This document shows positions 36,161 to 48,670 of a DNA stretch of 64,000 bases, piece by piece (position 1 is the stretch's first letter; each line of letters opens with the position of its first letter). The notes beneath the pieces were generated by a model that saw only the letters and a list, made by a program, of their open reading frames with translations, was not told the DNA's origin and did not search any database. This stretch comes from an uncultured Alistipes sp. Its GTDB lineage: Bacteria; Bacteroidota; Bacteroidia; Bacteroidales; Rikenellaceae. The position numbers and the translations under genes were made by a program. The stretch covers positions 62,001 through 126,000 of the forward strand of contig CALVCS010000004.1 in NCBI GenBank assembly GCA_944326035.1. The letters run 5' to 3'.

Positions 36161-37237
36161 TTAAGCATAAATACTCGGCTGTTGTTCGCCTCGCAGTACC
36201 CGAAGAGCATTTTCGGCCAAGGCTCGCATTTCATCTTCACCCGGGAAACGTTCCACAGGAGCGATAAACGACACACGTCGGGTAATCGATTCACAAATCC
36301 GTTGGCTATGCGCAATGCCCCCGGTCAACAGAATAGCCTCTACGTGTCCCGACAGCACCGTCGCCATCGCCCCGATCTCTTTCGCAACGTTGTAGCAGAA
36401 CGCATCGACAATCAACGATGCCCGGGCATCCCCCCGGTCACAACGTTCCAAAATCTCAATCAGGTTGTTCGTCCCCAATAGCGCGACCATACCGCCGTTA
36501 CCACAGAGCATGCGACGGACCTCTTTTTCGGTATATTTTCCACTAAAGCACACATCCACCACCTCTTCGGCCGTCAGTTCGCCTGACCGTTCCGGAGAGA
36601 AGGGTCCGTCTCCATGCAACGCATCGTTTACATCGATCACCCGTCCCTGATGGTGAGCCCCGACAGAGATGCCTCCCCCCAAATGGGCCACAATCAAGTC
36701 GAGAGTCTCATACGTTTTTCCGATCCGGGCGGCATAGGTTCGGGCCACGGCTTTCTGATTCAGCGCGTGAAAAATGGAAACCCGCTTAAAAAGCGGATGC
36801 CCGGCCACACGGGCCACCTCATCCAACTCATCGACCACCACCGGATCGGCGATATAGGCTTTGGCCCCCTGTAAAGAGGCAGCGATATCGGCGGCGATCA
36901 GCCCCCCCAGATTGGAGGCGTGCTCGCCCTGAGGAGGATTGATCAGATCTTTCCGCAGCGCCTCATTCACTTCATACACGCCCGAAGCGATCGGCTTGAC
37001 CAATCCGCCACGACCGATGACCGCCTGCAGACTTTCCAACGGAATGCCCTCTTTTTGCAGTGCTTTCAGAATCAATGCCTTACGGAACGTAAACTGATCG
37101 GCCACATGGGCATAAGGTTTCAACGCTTCGGCCGAATGACGCAACGTGCACGCCATGATCTCTCGTTCATTCTCGAAAACCGCTATTTTGGTCGAGGTCG
37201 AGCCGGGATTGATGACTAAGATACGATACGAATGCAT
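36161..37237 (-). CDS. buk: Butyrate kinase
   Basis: Transfers phosphate from butyryl- (or branched-chain acyl-) phosphate to ADP, giving the acid and ATP. 358 aa of the ASKHA fold; RILVINPGSTSTKIAVF at the start, LDLIVAHLGGGISVGAHHQGR and ILLTGGIAHS are typical of Buk rather than acetate kinase. Second gene after ptb on the same strand, 18 bases apart. With Ptb it would give butyrate or isobutyrate/isovalerate as end products; the true chain length cannot be read from the sequence. Confidence 0.93.
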   Translation of the reverse strand: MHSYRILVINPGSTSTKIAVFENEREIMACTLRHSAEALKPYAHVADQFTFRKALILKALQKEGIPLESLQAVIGRGGLVKPIASGVYEVNEALRKDLINPPQGEHASNLGGLIAADIAASLQGAKAYIADPVVVDELDEVARVAGHPLFKRVSIFHALNQKAVARTYAARIGKTYETLDLIVAHLGGGISVGAHHQGRVIDVNDALHGDGPFSPERSGELTAEEVVDVCFSGKYTEKEVRRMLCGNGGMVALLGTNNLIEILERCDRGDARASLIVDAFCYNVAKEIGAMATVLSGHVEAILLTGGIAHSQRICESITRRVSFIAPVERFPGEDEMRALAENALRVLRGEQQPSIYA

Positions 37238-37255
37238 GTCGAACGAATTATCGAG

Positions 37256-38158
37256 TTATCGAGCCGACAAAGCGGCCAAAGCGATGGAATAAAGTTTCGA
37301 TTCCGGCGTATCGCCTCGGGAGGTCAACACACAGGGGGCTTTTGCACCGACCACCATAGCAGCCAGCGGAGCCCGGCAAATTTGATTGGCGGCCTTGAAA
37401 AAGACATTCCCGGCATCCAGATTGGGGAACAACAAACAATCCACATCCCCTGCCACCGGGCTGTTCAGGTGTTTGATCTGCGCTACTTCGGCGTACAAGG
37501 CTACATCCAAGGCCAAGGGGCCATCCAGAATGATATCCCCAAACTGTCCGCGGTCGGCCATTTTAGCCAACACGGCCGCATCAAGCGACGATTGTAAACC
37601 GGGCAACAACTGTTCACTGGGAGCGATTACCCCGACCTTCGGCTTTTCAATACCCAAGGCCCGTGCCGTTTGCGTCAGGTAGCGAACCAAGGCCATCTTC
37701 TGATTCAAGTCGGGGTAGGGGATCACCGCCACGTCCGACACCAGCAGCAACTTCGGATAGTTCGGCAATTCGAACACCGTCAGGTGACTCAGAATGCCTT
37801 TCGGTGGCAACAAACCGAATTCCTTATTCAGAATACCTCGCATGTACTTGTCGGTCGAGACCAACCCTTTCATCAGGATATCGCCTTCGCCCTCGTTAAT
37901 CATACGGACGGCTTTGTTGACACAAGCCACATCGCCATCCTCTTCCGCAATTTTAAACGTATGAGGATCAATCTCCAGGGCCATGCATTGACGAGCGATC
38001 TCGGCCCGATTGCCGACCAACGTAGCGTCGACAATTCCCATTTGTACGGCCGCATTGACCGCTTCCAACGTATGTGCATCTTCCGCATAAGCCACCACCA
38101 ATCGTTTCCGAGGACGACTCTGCACGGCGGTGATCATCTGTTCGAGTTTTGTAATCAC
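37256..38158 (-). CDS. ptb: Phosphate butyryltransferase
   Basis: Converts butyryl-CoA (or a similar acyl-CoA) and phosphate to acyl-phosphate. 300 aa of the PTA_PTB family; conserved stretches are VNEGEGDILMKGLVSTDKYMRGIL, SHLTVFELP and CLLFPNLDAGNVFFKA. Shorter and distinct from the Pta of the next operon. Paired with buk downstream. A near-match -7 box (TATCTTTA, minus strand, 38188-38195) lies 30 bases upstream. Confidence 0.92.
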   Translation of the reverse strand: MITKLEQMITAVQSRPRKRLVVAYAEDAHTLEAVNAAVQMGIVDATLVGNRAEIARQCMALEIDPHTFKIAEEDGDVACVNKAVRMINEGEGDILMKGLVSTDKYMRGILNKEFGLLPPKGILSHLTVFELPNYPKLLLVSDVAVIPYPDLNQKMALVRYLTQTARALGIEKPKVGVIAPSEQLLPGLQSSLDAAVLAKMADRGQFGDIILDGPLALDVALYAEVAQIKHLNSPVAGDVDCLLFPNLDAGNVFFKAANQICRAPLAAMVVGAKAPCVLTSRGDTPESKLYSIALAALSAR

Positions 38159-38284
38159 AGCTTTTCGATTCTTTGGTTTCAGGGGGTTAAAGATAGCGAT
38201 AAATTGCCATTGTTATTCAGAAAAGCGTTCGTTCTCGCTCAAATGGCGGGCTCTCTACCTCGCTTTCAAGGCTGTTTCGGCCAT

Positions 38285-38314
38285 AAAAAACTCCCGATCG
38301 AGGATCGGGAGTTT
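38285..38314 (-). terminator. Terminator of the crcB-pta-ackA operon
   Basis: On the minus strand a 12-bp stem AAACTCCCGATC/GATCGGGAGTTT with a 3-base loop, running into T6. Lies 24 bases after the ackA stop codon. Confidence 0.92.
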
Positions 38315-38337
38315 GCCATTTCGGGGTATGGAGAGAT

Positions 38338-39555
38338 CTATTCCGAACGTTTTTTGGTCAGGCGGAACGTATCCGAAGCGATCACCAACTCTTCGTTCGT
38401 CGTGACAGCCACCACCTTGACTTTGGACGTGGGCTTGCTCAACAGCACATCTTTACCACGCACGCCATCATTGGCGGCACTATCGAATTCAACCCCCATA
38501 TATTCGAGGTTTTCGCACGACCATTGACGAACCATGTAGTCATTTTCACCGATACCGCCCGTGAAGACGATCAAATCGACCCCACCCATCAGGGCTGCAT
38601 AGGCACCAATAAATTTCCGTACCCGGCCGCAGAACATCTTCAGCGCCAGTTTGGCTCGTTGATCGCCCCGTTCGGCCGCTGCGTGGATGTCGCGCATATC
38701 GGACGAAACTCCGGTGATCCCCAACATCCCCGACTCCTTATTAATCATCGTATTCAGACGATCCAGATTCAGGCCCTCTTTTTCCGCGATGTAAATCAAG
38801 GCGCCCGGGTCGGTGCTCCCGCAACGGGTTCCCATCACCAATCCGTCTACCGGCGTAAAGCCCATCGAAGTAGCGAACGATTTACCATTCAAAATCGCCG
38901 TAATCGAAGCTCCGTTCCCGATGTGGCAGGTGATGATTTTCGAATGTTCGAAGTCCATGCCGGTCATTTTGCAGGCCTGCTGTGCCACATATTTATGGCT
39001 GGTGCCATGGAAACCGTACACCCGAACCCGATATTCTTCATAATATTTGTAGGGGAGGGCATACATATAATTTTCGGCCGGAATCGTCTGATGGAACGAG
39101 GTGTCGAAAACCGCTACCTGCGGCGTATTCGGCAAAATATTTTCCATGGAGAGAATCCCTTTCAGGTTGGCCGGGTTGTGTAACGGGGCCAAGTCGAAGC
39201 AAGCTTCGATCTTCTGTTTCACGCTCTTATCCACCACAGCGCTATCCTTGAAATATTCACCTCCGTGGGCCACCCGATGCCCCACTGCCGATAACTGCGA
39301 AATGTTGTCCAACACCCCATGATCGGGATCGACCAGCGCTTCCAGAATCAGGCTGATCCCCGAGGTATGGTCGGGAATACTTTTCGTAAGTTCGAACTGA
39401 GGGCGATTCGTCGGTTTATGGACCAACAGACCGTCCGACAGACCGATACGTTCGACCTGTCCTTTGACCAGCAACGTATATTCCGTGGGGCTCGTCATGT
39501 CGATCACCTGATATTTGATCGACGAACTGCCGCAATTTAAAACCAGAATAGTCAT
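38338..39555 (-). CDS. ackA: Acetate kinase
   Basis: Acetyl-phosphate + ADP to acetate + ATP. 405 aa; the family signatures MTILVLNCGSSSIKYQVID, HRVAHGGEYF, the long FHGTSHKYVAQQA stretch, CHIGNGASITAI and FTGGIGENDYMVR are all present. Follows pta by 35 bases on the same strand. Together they give the ATP-forming acetate branch of fermentation. Confidence 0.97.
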   Translation of the reverse strand: MTILVLNCGSSSIKYQVIDMTSPTEYTLLVKGQVERIGLSDGLLVHKPTNRPQFELTKSIPDHTSGISLILEALVDPDHGVLDNISQLSAVGHRVAHGGEYFKDSAVVDKSVKQKIEACFDLAPLHNPANLKGILSMENILPNTPQVAVFDTSFHQTIPAENYMYALPYKYYEEYRVRVYGFHGTSHKYVAQQACKMTGMDFEHSKIITCHIGNGASITAILNGKSFATSMGFTPVDGLVMGTRCGSTDPGALIYIAEKEGLNLDRLNTMINKESGMLGITGVSSDMRDIHAAAERGDQRAKLALKMFCGRVRKFIGAYAALMGGVDLIVFTGGIGENDYMVRQWSCENLEYMGVEFDSAANDGVRGKDVLLSKPTSKVKVVAVTTNEELVIASDTFRLTKKRSE

Positions 39556-39590
39556 TTAAGATATGCTTTTAGGTAATTGTACTTCATCCA

Positions 39591-40592
39591 TTAGAGTCCG
39601 GCAGCCTGGCAAGAGGTAATGGCTACCAACGAAACGATATCGTCTACCGAGCACCCACGCGACAGGTCGTTGATCGGCGCGGCCATCCCTTGTAGAATCG
39701 GGCCAATCGCTTCGGCATGGGCCATACGTTGTACCAATTTATAGGCAATGTTGCCGACTTCCAGATTGGGGAATACCAGCACATTGGCCCGTCCGGCAAT
39801 TTTACTGCCCGGCGCTTTCTGGGCCCCGATGCCCGGAATGATCGCCGCATCGGCTTGCAACTCACCGTCGATTTGCAACGTCGGATCCATCTGCTGGGCC
39901 AGCAACGTGGCACTCACCACCTTGTCGACCAGTTCGTTTTTGGCCGAGCCTTTGGTCGAGAAGCTCAGCATGGCGATACGCGGTTCAAATCCGGCAATCG
40001 CCCGCGTCGTGCGGCCGGTCATCACGGCAATTTGAGCCAACTCTTCAGCCGTCGGATTGGGATTAACGGCGCAGTCGGCGAAGACCATCATGCCGTTTTC
40101 TCCGAACAACGTATCTTTGAAGAACATGATAAAGGCCCCTGATACAACGCTGATTCCCGGCATCGTACGTACATACTGGAAGGCCGGACGCAACACATTA
40201 CCCGTCGCATTCATCGCCCCCGATACTTCGCCATCCACATCGCCGGCTTTCACCATGATCGCCCCCAGATAGAGCGGATCGAGCAGCTGTTTTTCAGCAT
40301 CTTCACGGGTCAGGCCTTTGGCGGCACGCAGTTTCAACATCAATTCGATGTAGGCCTCTTTCTTCGGATTATTTTGCGGATCCACGATCTGGACATCGCC
40401 GAGATTTTTCAAATAATACTCATCCGCCAGATGGTGAATTTGATCAGGATTACCGATCAGGACCACTTTGGCAAATCCTTCCTGGGTGATTTTGTCGGCA
40501 GCTTTCAGGGTACGTTCTTCCGTTCCTTCCGGCAGAACGATCGTTTTGAGGTTTTGGGCGGCTCTCGCCTTAATTTTGTCAATGAATTCCAT
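39591..40592 (-). CDS. pta: Phosphate acetyltransferase
   Basis: Acetyl-CoA + phosphate to acetyl-phosphate + CoA. 333 aa from the ATG at 40592, the short single-domain form without the DRTGG regulatory region. PEGTEERTLKAADKI, MVKAGDVDGEVSGAMNATGNVLRP and VLVFPNLEVGNIAYKLVQ are conserved. A TTG two codons upstream is an alternative start. Between crcB (9 bases upstream) and ackA. Confidence 0.96.
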   Translation of the reverse strand: MEFIDKIKARAAQNLKTIVLPEGTEERTLKAADKITQEGFAKVVLIGNPDQIHHLADEYYLKNLGDVQIVDPQNNPKKEAYIELMLKLRAAKGLTREDAEKQLLDPLYLGAIMVKAGDVDGEVSGAMNATGNVLRPAFQYVRTMPGISVVSGAFIMFFKDTLFGENGMMVFADCAVNPNPTAEELAQIAVMTGRTTRAIAGFEPRIAMLSFSTKGSAKNELVDKVVSATLLAQQMDPTLQIDGELQADAAIIPGIGAQKAPGSKIAGRANVLVFPNLEVGNIAYKLVQRMAHAEAIGPILQGMAAPINDLSRGCSVDDIVSLVAITSCQAAGL

Positions 40593-40601
40593 AATCAACG
40601 A

Positions 40602-40976
40602 TTATTTAATGATATTGATTTTTGTTCCTATATAAAATCCGAGGGCAACGGCCGCTAACGAAAACAGCAGACTCAGTCCGATGTACGAAACGGCAATCGA
40701 ATAGTGGCCCGAGCGCATCATCCGCAACAACTCCAATGAAAAGGTCGAAAACGTGGTAAATCCCCCACAAAATCCCACGACACTGAGCAGATGCCAATGA
40801 TCTTTCACCTCGAGGGCCAACAACCCTCCAATCAACAACGAGCCCACGACATTCACCAACAGCGTATGCCACGGAATGCTATCTTGGGGAAGGTGCGGTT
40901 GCATGGCCACCGAGATCAGATAACGACAGACACTGCCCGTAAAACCACCCAATCCAACCCAGAGAAGCTCTTTCAT
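40602..40976 (-). CDS. crcB: Fluoride ion channel CrcB (Fluc)
   Basis: 124-aa membrane protein with four helices that forms a dual-topology dimer and exports fluoride. GGFTGSVCRY at the N-terminus and GFCGGFTTFSTFSLE are the channel signatures. The start at 40976 gives the canonical N-terminus (MKELLWVGLGGFTGS); longer in-frame starts lie in the promoter. It is the first gene before pta-ackA, an unusual place for it. The leader is only about 10-15 bases, so there is no fluoride riboswitch. Confidence 0.95.
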   Translation of the reverse strand: MKELLWVGLGGFTGSVCRYLISVAMQPHLPQDSIPWHTLLVNVVGSLLIGGLLALEVKDHWHLLSVVGFCGGFTTFSTFSLELLRMMRSGHYSIAVSYIGLSLLFSLAAVALGFYIGTKINIIK

Positions 40977-40995
40977 ATTCTTTTTGCTTATCATG

Positions 40996-41003
40996 CAAAA
41001 ATA
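40996..41003 (-). promoter_or_regulatory. Promoter -7 box (TATTTTTG) of crcB-pta-ackA
   Basis: Exact consensus on the minus strand, 19 bases before the chosen crcB start. Confidence 0.6.
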
Positions 41004-41086
41004 GGGATTTGAGGAGGAAATCGAAAGGATAAATCCGATATTTTTCCTGTTTTTGTAAGGAAAATCCATTTCTGGGAAAAGTTTCC

Positions 41087-41094
41087 TATTTTTG
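41087..41094 (+). promoter_or_regulatory. Promoter -7 box (TATTTTTG) of the M48 peptidase gene
   Basis: Exact consensus, 22 bases before the first in-frame ATG. Confidence 0.6.
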
Positions 41095-41116
41095 TTCAAA
41101 CAAACACCCTAGATGG

Positions 41117-41923
41117 ATGATGATGAAAACGATTTTAAGTATGATGATCGGGCTACTGTGTTGGATGCCCTGTTCCGCACAGTTCAATTGGGGGAAAGCC
41201 CTAAGTGCCGGAGCGAAAGCTCTGCAAGCTGTTACGCTGAGCGATGCCCAAATCGAAGCCTATGTCAAAGAGTATATCGAATGGATGGACAGCAATAATC
41301 CGGTCTGTGAAGGCGACGACCCCTACGCCGTCCGATTGGCAAAGATTACCCAAAACATCGACGGCGTCGACGGCATTAACATTAAAGCGTATCGTGTCAC
41401 GGATGTAAATGCGTTTGCGTGTGCCGACGGAAGCGTCCGCGTATTCAGCGGACTGATGGACATCATGTCCGACGAAGAGATTCTGGGGGTGATCGGACAC
41501 GAAATCGGGCATGTCGCCAATAAAGATACGAAAGATGCCTTTCGCAATTCGCTGTTGACATCGGCCCTACGCGACGGGATCAGCTCGACCGGAGGCACCG
41601 TAGCCAAACTCAACGGGTCTCAATTGGGGGATCTGGGCGAATCGCTGATGAACGCCCACTATTCCCAGAAGCAGGAATATGCCGCCGACGAGTACGGATA
41701 CAACTTCCTGAAAGAGCACGATATTAATCCGTGGGCCATGGCACTGGCATTCGAAAAGCTCAAAGCCCTGCAAGAAGATGCCGGAGTCAACCAAACCGGT
41801 AAAATCCAACAACTCTTCTCCACGCACCCGGATATCGACGCACGGGCCAAAGCCATGGCCGATAAGGCGACCGCCGACGGTTTCGAACGTCCAGTCGACA
41901 CCCCCTCTTCGACAACGAAATAG
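41117..41923 (+). CDS. M48-family metallopeptidase, exported
   Basis: 268-aa zinc protease with an N-terminal signal peptide (about residues 1-21, ending CSAQ). The zinc site is H128-E129-x-x-H132 (VIGHEIGHVANKD) with third ligand E187 in QEYAADEYG. It has no extra membrane helices or TPR repeats, so it resembles the soluble LoiP/YcaL group rather than HtpX or BepA. Probably degrades misfolded envelope proteins. Three successive ATGs leave the exact start uncertain by one or two residues. Confidence 0.9.
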   Translation: MMMKTILSMMIGLLCWMPCSAQFNWGKALSAGAKALQAVTLSDAQIEAYVKEYIEWMDSNNPVCEGDDPYAVRLAKITQNIDGVDGINIKAYRVTDVNAFACADGSVRVFSGLMDIMSDEEILGVIGHEIGHVANKDTKDAFRNSLLTSALRDGISSTGGTVAKLNGSQLGDLGESLMNAHYSQKQEYAADEYGYNFLKEHDINPWAMALAFEKLKALQEDAGVNQTGKIQQLFSTHPDIDARAKAMADKATADGFERPVDTPSSTTK

Positions 41924-41950
41924 GTTGCCAACCGTCACCTTGACTATAGA

Positions 41951-41990
41951 AAGGGCCGGCCGCTATGTAAGCGGCCGGCCCTTATTTTCT
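41951..41990 (+). terminator. Terminator after the M48 gene, possibly two-way
   Basis: 13-bp very G+C-rich stem AAGGGCCGGCCGC with its complement, loop TATGTAA, then ATTTTCT. The gene on the other strand ends at 42001, so the hairpin may serve both directions. Confidence 0.8.
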
Positions 41991-42000
41991 AAGAAAGATT

Positions 42001-42678
42001 TCAATCTTCGTATTTATACCCGACTCCTTTCACGGTCACGATATGATGGTCACCCAGTTTTTCCCGCAACTTACGGATGTGCACATCGATCGTACGGTCC
42101 CCGACGATCACATCATTCCCCCAAACATTGGAAAAAATCTCATCACGCGAAAACACCTTTTGCGGCTTGGAGTAGAGTAGGGCCAACAATTCGAACTCCT
42201 TCCGCGGCAACACAATCTCCCGACCGTCCTTGACAATCAGATAGCGTTCGCGATCCACCACCATACTTCGGGGAGGCTCCGGAGCCCCGGTCGGCGTATT
42301 TTCCAGCCGCTTGAGCAGGGCCTTGATCCGACTGATCAGCACTTTTACTCGAATCGGTTTGGGGATGTAGTCGTCGGCCCCCGCTTCAAAACCCGCAATC
42401 TGGGAATAATCCTCACTGCGCGCCGTCAAAAAAGCAATCATCGTATGTTTGAGATCGGCATGCGTACGGATCTCCTGACAGGTTTCAATGCCATCCATCT
42501 CGGGCATCATCACATCCAGCAAAATCAGATGGGGATGAGTCGCCAACGCCACTTTAATGGCATCTCGTCCATTGGTAGCCGTTTCGACCTGATAGCCCTC
42601 TTTGGTCAAATTATACCCGACGAACTCCAGAATATCCGGTTCGTCGTCGACCAGCAGAATGCGGTAACTCATCGTCAT
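42001..42678 (-). CDS. OmpR/PhoB-family response regulator
   Basis: 225 aa: receiver domain (about 1-125) with acidic D11-D12, phospho-acceptor D55 (LILLDVMMPEMDG), T86 and K107 (DDYIPKPI), then an OmpR-type winged helix (about 130-225) with GDRTIDVHIRKLREKLG and TVKGVGYKYED. All phosphorelay residues are intact. No histidine kinase lies on either side, so its partner is encoded elsewhere. Target genes unknown. ATG three codons in is an alternative start. Confidence 0.93.
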   Translation of the reverse strand: MTMSYRILLVDDEPDILEFVGYNLTKEGYQVETATNGRDAIKVALATHPHLILLDVMMPEMDGIETCQEIRTHADLKHTMIAFLTARSEDYSQIAGFEAGADDYIPKPIRVKVLISRIKALLKRLENTPTGAPEPPRSMVVDRERYLIVKDGREIVLPRKEFELLALLYSKPQKVFSRDEIFSNVWGNDVIVGDRTIDVHIRKLREKLGDHHIVTVKGVGYKYED

Positions 42679-42853
42679 GATCGGTTGTGAGCCTTCGGGG
42701 CTCGAATGTAAATAATTCTTTTTTAGCGGTTAAATTTACATACTATTTTGGGAATATAGATTAAAGAATCGTTAATTCCGCGAATTCTTTTTCTCGAACA
42801 ACGGGACGGGCAACTTTTTGGTCTCCGCCTTCGCTATTTCTGAAAAAATCATC

Positions 42854-42861
42854 TATCTTTG
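42854..42861 (+). promoter_or_regulatory. Promoter -7 box (TATCTTTG) of the DUF349-pyrG-yidC operon
   Basis: Exact consensus, 45 bases before the start codon of the DUF349 gene. Confidence 0.6.
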
Positions 42862-42905
42862 TCATTTAGACTCAGGTGTGAGTCTCCTGCAAAAACCCTA
42901 CGAAG

Positions 42906-46638
<3,733 letters not shown>

Positions 46639-46655
46639 CCCTCTTACAACGTTAC

Positions 46656-48536
46656 ATGGACAAGAAAACACTGATCGGTTTACTCTTAATCGGAGTCATT
46701 CTCTTCGGTTTTACGTGGTATAATAATGCTCAACTAAAGAAATACAATCGTCAGAAAGCGATTGCCGATTCGATCGCTGCGGCCAATATGCCGGCTCCCG
46801 AAGCGGTTCCTGCGGACACGTTGCAGCCTCTGGCAGCAACCCCTCAAGTCGATACCGCTGTGCAACAGGAAGCCGTCACCCGATTGGGGAAAGCGCTCTA
46901 TGCTGCCTCTGAAGGAGAAGAAGAGTTCTATACCATCGAAAACGACCTGATGAAGGTGACGTTTTCGAATCGGGGAGGGCGAGTGGCTTCCGTCGAGCTC
47001 AAAGACTATAAAACGTATCAAGGGACTCCCTTGGTGTTGTTCGATCAAAATTCGTCGGTTTTCGACCTGTCGTTTTTCATCAAACAGGCTTTCGGAACGG
47101 CCCAGATCAACACCTCGGACTACTACTTCACGCCGGTCGATCCCCAGAATCTAACCTTTGGCGAGGGCGAGCAGGAAAAGACCTTCGCCATGCGTCTGCC
47201 GATCGACTCCGCCTCGTACATCGAATACCGTTACGGCATTCTGAAGGATAATTACCGCATATCATTCGATGTCCGGTTTGTAGGGATGCAAGATAAATTG
47301 GCTCAAAATCAGGGCGATCTGGGACTGCTCTGGAAGCAGACGACCTTCCAGAACGAAAAAGGATTCGATAACGAGAACAATTATACGACCATTGCCTACA
47401 ACTATCCCGGCGAAAGCTCGATCGAAAATCTCGGTTACTCCAAAGACAGTAAATCCGAAACGATCAACACCAAAGTCAAATGGGTAGCCTTTAAGCAGCA
47501 ATTTTTCTCCTCGATTCTGGTCTGCAACGACGACTTCCAAAACGGATCGATCGAATACCAAACCTTTGCACCCTCCGAAGATCGACTGAAAGCGTTTCAG
47601 GCCCGTTTGTCGGTTCCTTTTTCACCCCAAACGCAAGAGTACGACTTCTCGTTCTACTTCGGTCCCAACAAATTCTCGACCCTCAAAAAGTATGACCTGC
47701 ACTTCGAACGCCTGGTTCCGCTGGGCGGCTGGATCGTGGGTTGGATCAACCGCTGGTTGGTGATTCCGACGTTCGATATTTTGGGCAAATTCATTCACAA
47801 TTATGGTATCATCATTCTGCTCTTGACGATCATCATCAAGGTGCTGATCTCTCCGCTGACCTATAAATCCTATCTGTCAACGGCCAAAATGCGTTTGCTC
47901 AAACCGGAAGTCGACCAACTCAACGCGAAATACCCCAAACCGGAAGACGCCATGAAAAAGCAACAGGCCATGATGACCTTGTATCGCAGTGCCGGCGTTA
48001 ATCCGATGGGGGGGTGTCTGCCGCTGTTGATTCAGTTGCCGATTCTGATCGCGATGTTCCGCTTCTTCCCGGCCTCTATCGAGCTGCGAGGCGAACACTT
48101 CCTGTGGGCCGACGACCTGTCGTCCTATGACAGCATTCTGAATCTGCCGTTCCACATTCCGTTCTACGGTAGCCACGTCAGTCTGTTTGCCTTGTTGATG
48201 GCCGTATCGGTTTATATCTCTTCGCGCATCAACTATTCGCAGACGGCTTCAGCCGGACCGCAAATGGCCGGCATGAAGTTCATGATGCTGTATCTGATGC
48301 CGTTGATGCTGCTTTTGTGGTTCAACAACTACTCCAGCGGGTTGAGTTACTACTACCTGGTAAGCAACCTGATCACCATCGGACAAACCTATGCGTTCCG
48401 ATACGGTGTGAGCGACGAAAAGCTCCATCAACGCATGAAAGAAAATGCGAAGAAACCCCAAAAGAAATCGAAATGGCAAGAACGTTATGAAGAGGCGCTG
48501 CGGCAACAACAAGCCAATGCCCGCCGACGCAAATAG
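46656..48536 (+). CDS. yidC: Membrane protein insertase YidC
   Basis: 626-aa insertase for inner-membrane proteins, working with SecYEG or alone. N-terminal helix (TLIGLLLIGVILFGFTWYN), a large periplasmic domain (about 60-340), then the five-helix insertase core with LIISPLTYKS-like helix 2, MGGCLPLLIQLPILIAMFRFFP and a basic C-terminal tail (KKPQKKSKWQERYEEALRQQ). This is the usual form in Gram-negative Bacteroidota. Last gene of the operon, followed by a terminator. Confidence 0.97.
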   Translation: MDKKTLIGLLLIGVILFGFTWYNNAQLKKYNRQKAIADSIAAANMPAPEAVPADTLQPLAATPQVDTAVQQEAVTRLGKALYAASEGEEEFYTIENDLMKVTFSNRGGRVASVELKDYKTYQGTPLVLFDQNSSVFDLSFFIKQAFGTAQINTSDYYFTPVDPQNLTFGEGEQEKTFAMRLPIDSASYIEYRYGILKDNYRISFDVRFVGMQDKLAQNQGDLGLLWKQTTFQNEKGFDNENNYTTIAYNYPGESSIENLGYSKDSKSETINTKVKWVAFKQQFFSSILVCNDDFQNGSIEYQTFAPSEDRLKAFQARLSVPFSPQTQEYDFSFYFGPNKFSTLKKYDLHFERLVPLGGWIVGWINRWLVIPTFDILGKFIHNYGIIILLLTIIIKVLISPLTYKSYLSTAKMRLLKPEVDQLNAKYPKPEDAMKKQQAMMTLYRSAGVNPMGGCLPLLIQLPILIAMFRFFPASIELRGEHFLWADDLSSYDSILNLPFHIPFYGSHVSLFALLMAVSVYISSRINYSQTASAGPQMAGMKFMMLYLMPLMLLLWFNNYSSGLSYYYLVSNLITIGQTYAFRYGVSDEKLHQRMKENAKKPQKKSKWQERYEEALRQQQANARRRK

Positions 48537-48554
48537 TTCTTCAACCGGCTCCAT

Positions 48555-48592
48555 AAAAAAAACGTGATCTCTGCATGAGATCACGTTTTTTT
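48555..48592. terminator. Two-way terminator between yidC and sdaA
   Basis: 11-bp stem AACGTGATCTC/GAGATCACGTT with a 5-base loop, flanked by A6 on the left and T-run on the right, so it can end transcription on both strands. Confidence 0.92.
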
Positions 48593-48670
48593 AGGCTGTT
48601 AGACGTAGAGATACCGAGAAGGGGCCTCCTTTTTGTTCTCAAAAAGCTCGTTTATCGTGCTTCAAACACG

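Noticed and set aside
40977..41003. Fluoride riboswitch before crcB
   Set aside because: The promoter box leaves a leader of about 10-15 bases, too short for the crcB motif.
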